Positions 61,527 to 64,000 of a stretch of DNA of 64,000 nt are shown piece after piece (position 1 is the first letter of the stretch; the number at the start of each line of letters is the position of its first letter). This DNA comes from Paraktedonobacter carboxidivorans. Its GTDB lineage: Bacteria; Chloroflexota; Ktedonobacteria; Ktedonobacterales; Ktedonobacteraceae. The stretch spans positions 277,660-341,659 of the forward strand of contig JBEVTI010000001.1 in NCBI GenBank assembly GCA_041156125.1. The letters are read 5' to 3'. The notes beneath the pieces were generated by a model. The model did no database searches and was not told the origin of the DNA. It saw only the letters and a program-made list of their open reading frames with translations. The position numbers and the translations under genes were made by a program.

Positions 61527-62321
61527 TCAGGGCATTAAATCAATAACTTTATCAGTATAATCACGGTATTTTGCCAGACGACGTTTTTTGAGGTTCTCGC
61601 GCAGTATCCAGTTGATATCAGGGTCGTTCCAGGTAGCGATTTCGCACATCAGCGCAAAACCTTCTTCTGGTCGGGCAGCAGTAGCAACACTAAGCGTATA
61701 GCCCAGGGCCTGACGCAAAACACGTACATTGGTGCGCCTACGCTCATTATGTGGCAAAGCATGAAGATACTCGACGCAGACGCGTTGCATGATGAGAGCG
61801 GCATCAATCAACTCGATAGAATGGAGTAACGCTGGCTCAGAAACTGCTGCCAGACAGGCGCGCAATTGCAGACAATCGCCCTGATCAAGCAGGTTCATTA
61901 ACATTGGCAGAGTTTCATCTGAAGCTGCGATTAAGAGCTTTTGCAGAGCCAGTGCAGTCGCTTCGCGCACGCGCCAGGCCAGACTACGAGCGTATTCTGT
62001 CAGACGCCCAAAAACTTCTGCACGCCATTCAGGCAAGACACAGGCGCAGGACCCGAAACCGAGCACACCGCACATAAAGACATACTCGCCCGGCGTATTG
62101 CTTACGATCTTCTGCTCGTCGCGCACCAGATGGTTGAGCAAGGCACGCATCTCGTGACGATAAGACGGGGCCAGTTCTGCAAGGATCTGGCTGAGATCCT
62201 GGGCCAGTTCTACGTTGGCACGCGTCCCAGGCAGGCGGCTCTGGTCGCGAAGGTAGAATTCTAAAAAGCCTGGTTGCCCGGCCAGCGCTCTCTCTACCAG
62301 TGGCTGTAATGTATCTTGCAT
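61527..62321 (-). CDS. Helical-repeat protein, HEAT-like, unknown function
   Basis: A 264-residue all-helical protein. Runs such as VREATALALQKLLIAASDET and LLNLLDQGDCLQLRACLAAV-like MLMNLLDQGDCLQLRACLA resemble HEAT/armadillo repeats, and the first half (LSQILAELAPSYRHEMRALL) is also helical. Four or five helix pairs are seen. ATG 62321 follows AAGGACGTGCTGC. Neighbours do not point to a pathway; scaffold or adaptor roles are typical of such repeats. No recognised named family. Confidence 0.6.
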   Translation of the reverse strand: MQDTLQPLVERALAGQPGFLEFYLRDQSRLPGTRANVELAQDLSQILAELAPSYRHEMRALLNHLVRDEQKIVSNTPGEYVFMCGVLGFGSCACVLPEWRAEVFGRLTEYARSLAWRVREATALALQKLLIAASDETLPMLMNLLDQGDCLQLRACLAAVSEPALLHSIELIDAALIMQRVCVEYLHALPHNERRRTNVRVLRQALGYTLSVATAARPEEGFALMCEIATWNDPDINWILRENLKKRRLAKYRDYTDKVIDLMP

Positions 62322-62594
62322 GCAGCACGTCCTTGTCTATAGTCAACTCTGATGAGATATTTGCAAGCGGCATTATTTTGTATAAACAGCTAAGTTCATC
62401 TCATATTTTACCACACTTATGCTACACCTTCCCTTTTTTTATCGATAGCACAGAGACTACTATAATCATTTTCTGACCGCATACATCAAACGATTATAAA
62501 GACATACAAGCCAGGTTGGCGAGATTAGAGCAAAACAAATGTGATAAACAAGGGTCAATATGCCGTATTTCTCACGAAGGAGAAACATTTGTCT

Positions 62595-63311
62595 ATGCTG
62601 CTTGATGAATATGCGCCATTGGAGCGCTACGGACACAACTTGACCTGGCTTGCCAGACAGGGAACCTTCGCACCTCTCGCGGACCAGGAAGTTGTGGCAC
62701 ATCGCGTCTTTCAGATTCTCTCGCGCAAGCGTAATTCTGTGCCTATGATCATAGATGGGAATGAAGCCAGACGTTCAGCCATGATCATAGAAGTGATTCG
62801 GCAGATGGCCCTGAGTGATGCACCTGAGGCTTTTCCCACCAAACAAGTCATCGCGCTGGACTATGAAGCACTCTTTAGCAATCCATCTGATGATGAGTTA
62901 ATTCGCAAGCGTCTCAGAGAAGAGATACAAGAGCAACGGAAACGGGGTCAGTACGAATCGCACGAAGAATGGCGGGACCGAGCAGGTAAAGTGCTGCATG
63001 AACCTCTATTAGAAGAGTGGATAACACAAAGAACCTATCTGCAACGACTCCGATTGATGTTCATTGCGATGTGCCACATGCCAGATTCTTTTATACTCTT
63101 CGTTGACAATTTTCACCGTATCATCGGAGGCGACATCGATGCCTTCTATTTACTCATACCAGCTCTGGCACGTCGCCAGATCCAAATGATAGGTGCCTGT
63201 TCGCTGGAGCAGTATCGGCAATATATTGAGCGTGATAGGGCTATCCAGGCACGCTGCCAGGAAGTTATTATACGCGCTGCCAGAAGGGAATACTGGCCAG
63301 AGGCGATTTAG
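62595..63311 (+). CDS. Degenerate Clp/Hsp100-type AAA domain protein, stand-alone
   Basis: A 238-residue protein. Its sequence follows the first AAA domain of ClpB/ClpC: LTWLARQGTFAPLADQEVVAHRVFQIL equals LARQGKLDPVIGR-type entry, FILFVDNFHRIIGG equals the Walker B/IDEIH strand (DN instead of DE), and MIGACSLEQYRQYIERDRAIQARCQ equals the IGATTLDEYRKYIEKD sensor region. But the Walker A GxxGxGKT is gone (IIDGNEARRSAMII), so ATP binding is probably lost. No second AAA domain or Clp N-domain. Starts possible: ATG 62595, TTG 62589 behind AAGGAG. It could be an adaptor or decoy for Clp proteins. Confidence 0.6.
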   Translation: MLLDEYAPLERYGHNLTWLARQGTFAPLADQEVVAHRVFQILSRKRNSVPMIIDGNEARRSAMIIEVIRQMALSDAPEAFPTKQVIALDYEALFSNPSDDELIRKRLREEIQEQRKRGQYESHEEWRDRAGKVLHEPLLEEWITQRTYLQRLRLMFIAMCHMPDSFILFVDNFHRIIGGDIDAFYLLIPALARRQIQMIGACSLEQYRQYIERDRAIQARCQEVIIRAARREYWPEAI

Positions 63312-63397
63312 CGAGTAGGCTTTTTTCTGGACCAAATTTGGACCGGGAAGAAGCATACTCGCGTTCAAAATTCAATCAATAAGGAATATCCGCAGAA

Positions 63398-64000
63398 CTA
63401 GCGCTTTGCAGGCTTGCGGGCGCGCACAAAGGCACTGATAAAGCGTCCATCAACCGCGTCCTGCTCCTCGGGAGAAAGTGCCTCAAGCGATGCACTGGCA
63501 CCGCTTGAGGCCATCTCAGCCAGGGTGTAGCGACGTGTCACCTCGATGTCAATGTCAACAAATCCAGCGGCGTGCAATAGTAAGCGATAGGTTTGCTCTT
63601 CCAAAGCTCCTGCAACACAGCCAGCCCAGGACTCCATATCCCGACGCAGAATGGGCGGCAGGTCGCCCTGGACGACGATATCCGAGACGGCAAAGCGTCC
63701 ACCAGGCGTGAGTACGCGATAAGCTTCACGTAGCACCTGCCCTTTGTCAGAGGAAAGATTGATCACACAGTTAGAAATGACCACATCAACGCTACTCTCT
63801 GGCAATGGAATTGCTTCAATGATGCCCTTTAAAAATTGAACATTCTCGCTCCCTGCTTCCTTGCGATTACGTTCAGCCAGCTCTAACATTGGTTCGGTCA
63901 TGTCTAAACCGTAGACAAAACCTGATGGCCCGACGCGTCTGGCCGAAAGCAACACAGCAATACCACCCCCACTCCCAAGATCAAGCACCTTTTCGCCTGG
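63398..64000 (-). CDS. arsM: Arsenite methyltransferase-like SAM enzyme (ArsM), partial
   Basis: The gene starts beyond the right edge; its C-terminal 200 residues are here, from PGEKVLDLGSGGG to the stop at 63398. SAM-binding motif VLDLGSGGGIAVLLSARRVG, GLDMTEPML, then VVISNCVINLSSDKGQVLREAYRVLTPGG and ESWAGCVAGALEEQTYRLL. The Cys in SNCVINL and in CVAGAL match two of the arsenic-binding Cys of ArsM. Typical length is 270-350, so about 80 N-terminal residues are missing, including any third Cys. No arsenic-operon neighbour is visible in the window. Confidence 0.85.
   Translation of the reverse strand, partial: PGEKVLDLGSGGGIAVLLSARRVGPSGFVYGLDMTEPMLELAERNRKEAGSENVQFLKGIIEAIPLPESSVDVVISNCVINLSSDKGQVLREAYRVLTPGGRFAVSDIVVQGDLPPILRRDMESWAGCVAGALEEQTYRLLLHAAGFVDIDIEVTRRYTLAEMASSGASASLEALSPEEQDAVDGRFISAFVRARKPAKR

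Overview
The window looks like a stretch of chromosome from a Chloroflexota bacterium, most likely of the class Ktedonobacteria. This is inferred from the gene mix (stand-alone Ser/Thr kinase, TIR-TPR-PP2C protein, class F sortase, NarL-type two-component pair, many membrane glycosyltransferases), moderate GC, GTG/TTG starts beside strong Shine-Dalgarno sites, and classical TTGACA-N17-TATAAT promoters. No 16S rRNA or other species marker is present, so the assignment is tentative. No tRNA, rRNA or CRISPR array was seen.

Layout. 1-7.2 kb: a BtuF-like binding protein, two small proteins, the rpsP-khpA-rimM operon, a GT39-type membrane glycosyltransferase and a Ser/Thr kinase. 7.4-17 kb: a MITE-like inverted repeat, deoC with an ALDH16-type double aldehyde dehydrogenase, ClpC, a ROK kinase, and a TIR-TPR-PP2C protein. 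17-20 kb: an S51 peptidase-like protein, queF and a serine hydrolase. 20-26.5 kb: an SDR gene cut in two by a 5.3-kb transposon. The transposon carries an IS1182-type transposase, a TetR regulator and a PEP-utilising phosphotransferase of the rifampicin-phosphotransferase type; removing it with one copy of the 9-bp target duplication restores the SDR reading frame. 26.5-35.4 kb: GT4, a CpaF-like ATPase, histidine phosphatase, HicB-DinB-like protein, Dus, glucosaminidase, acyl-CoA dehydrogenase, sortase, RidA. 35.4-46 kb: MBL hydrolase, NarL-type response regulator and sensor kinase, ABC-2 exporter, LacI regulator, P5C dehydrogenase, GatB/YqeY protein, MFS transporter. 46-54 kb: a cysteinyl-tRNA synthetase fused to a GT2 domain and a His-rich tail, a fused HyuA-HyuB hydantoinase/oxoprolinase, and an ornithine cyclodeaminase homologue. 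54-59 kb: UDP-xylose synthase, O-antigen ligase and flippase-like proteins (surface polysaccharide). 59-64 kb: a damaged rpsU, ybeY, dgkA, efp, a HEAT-like protein, a degenerate Clp-type AAA protein, and the 3' part of an ArsM-like methyltransferase running off the window.

Most notable: the cargo-bearing transposon, the CysRS-GT2 fusion, the rpsU with two lesions under an exact consensus promoter, and a general habit of ending genes with long perfect hairpins (12-30 bp stems), each with its own sequence.
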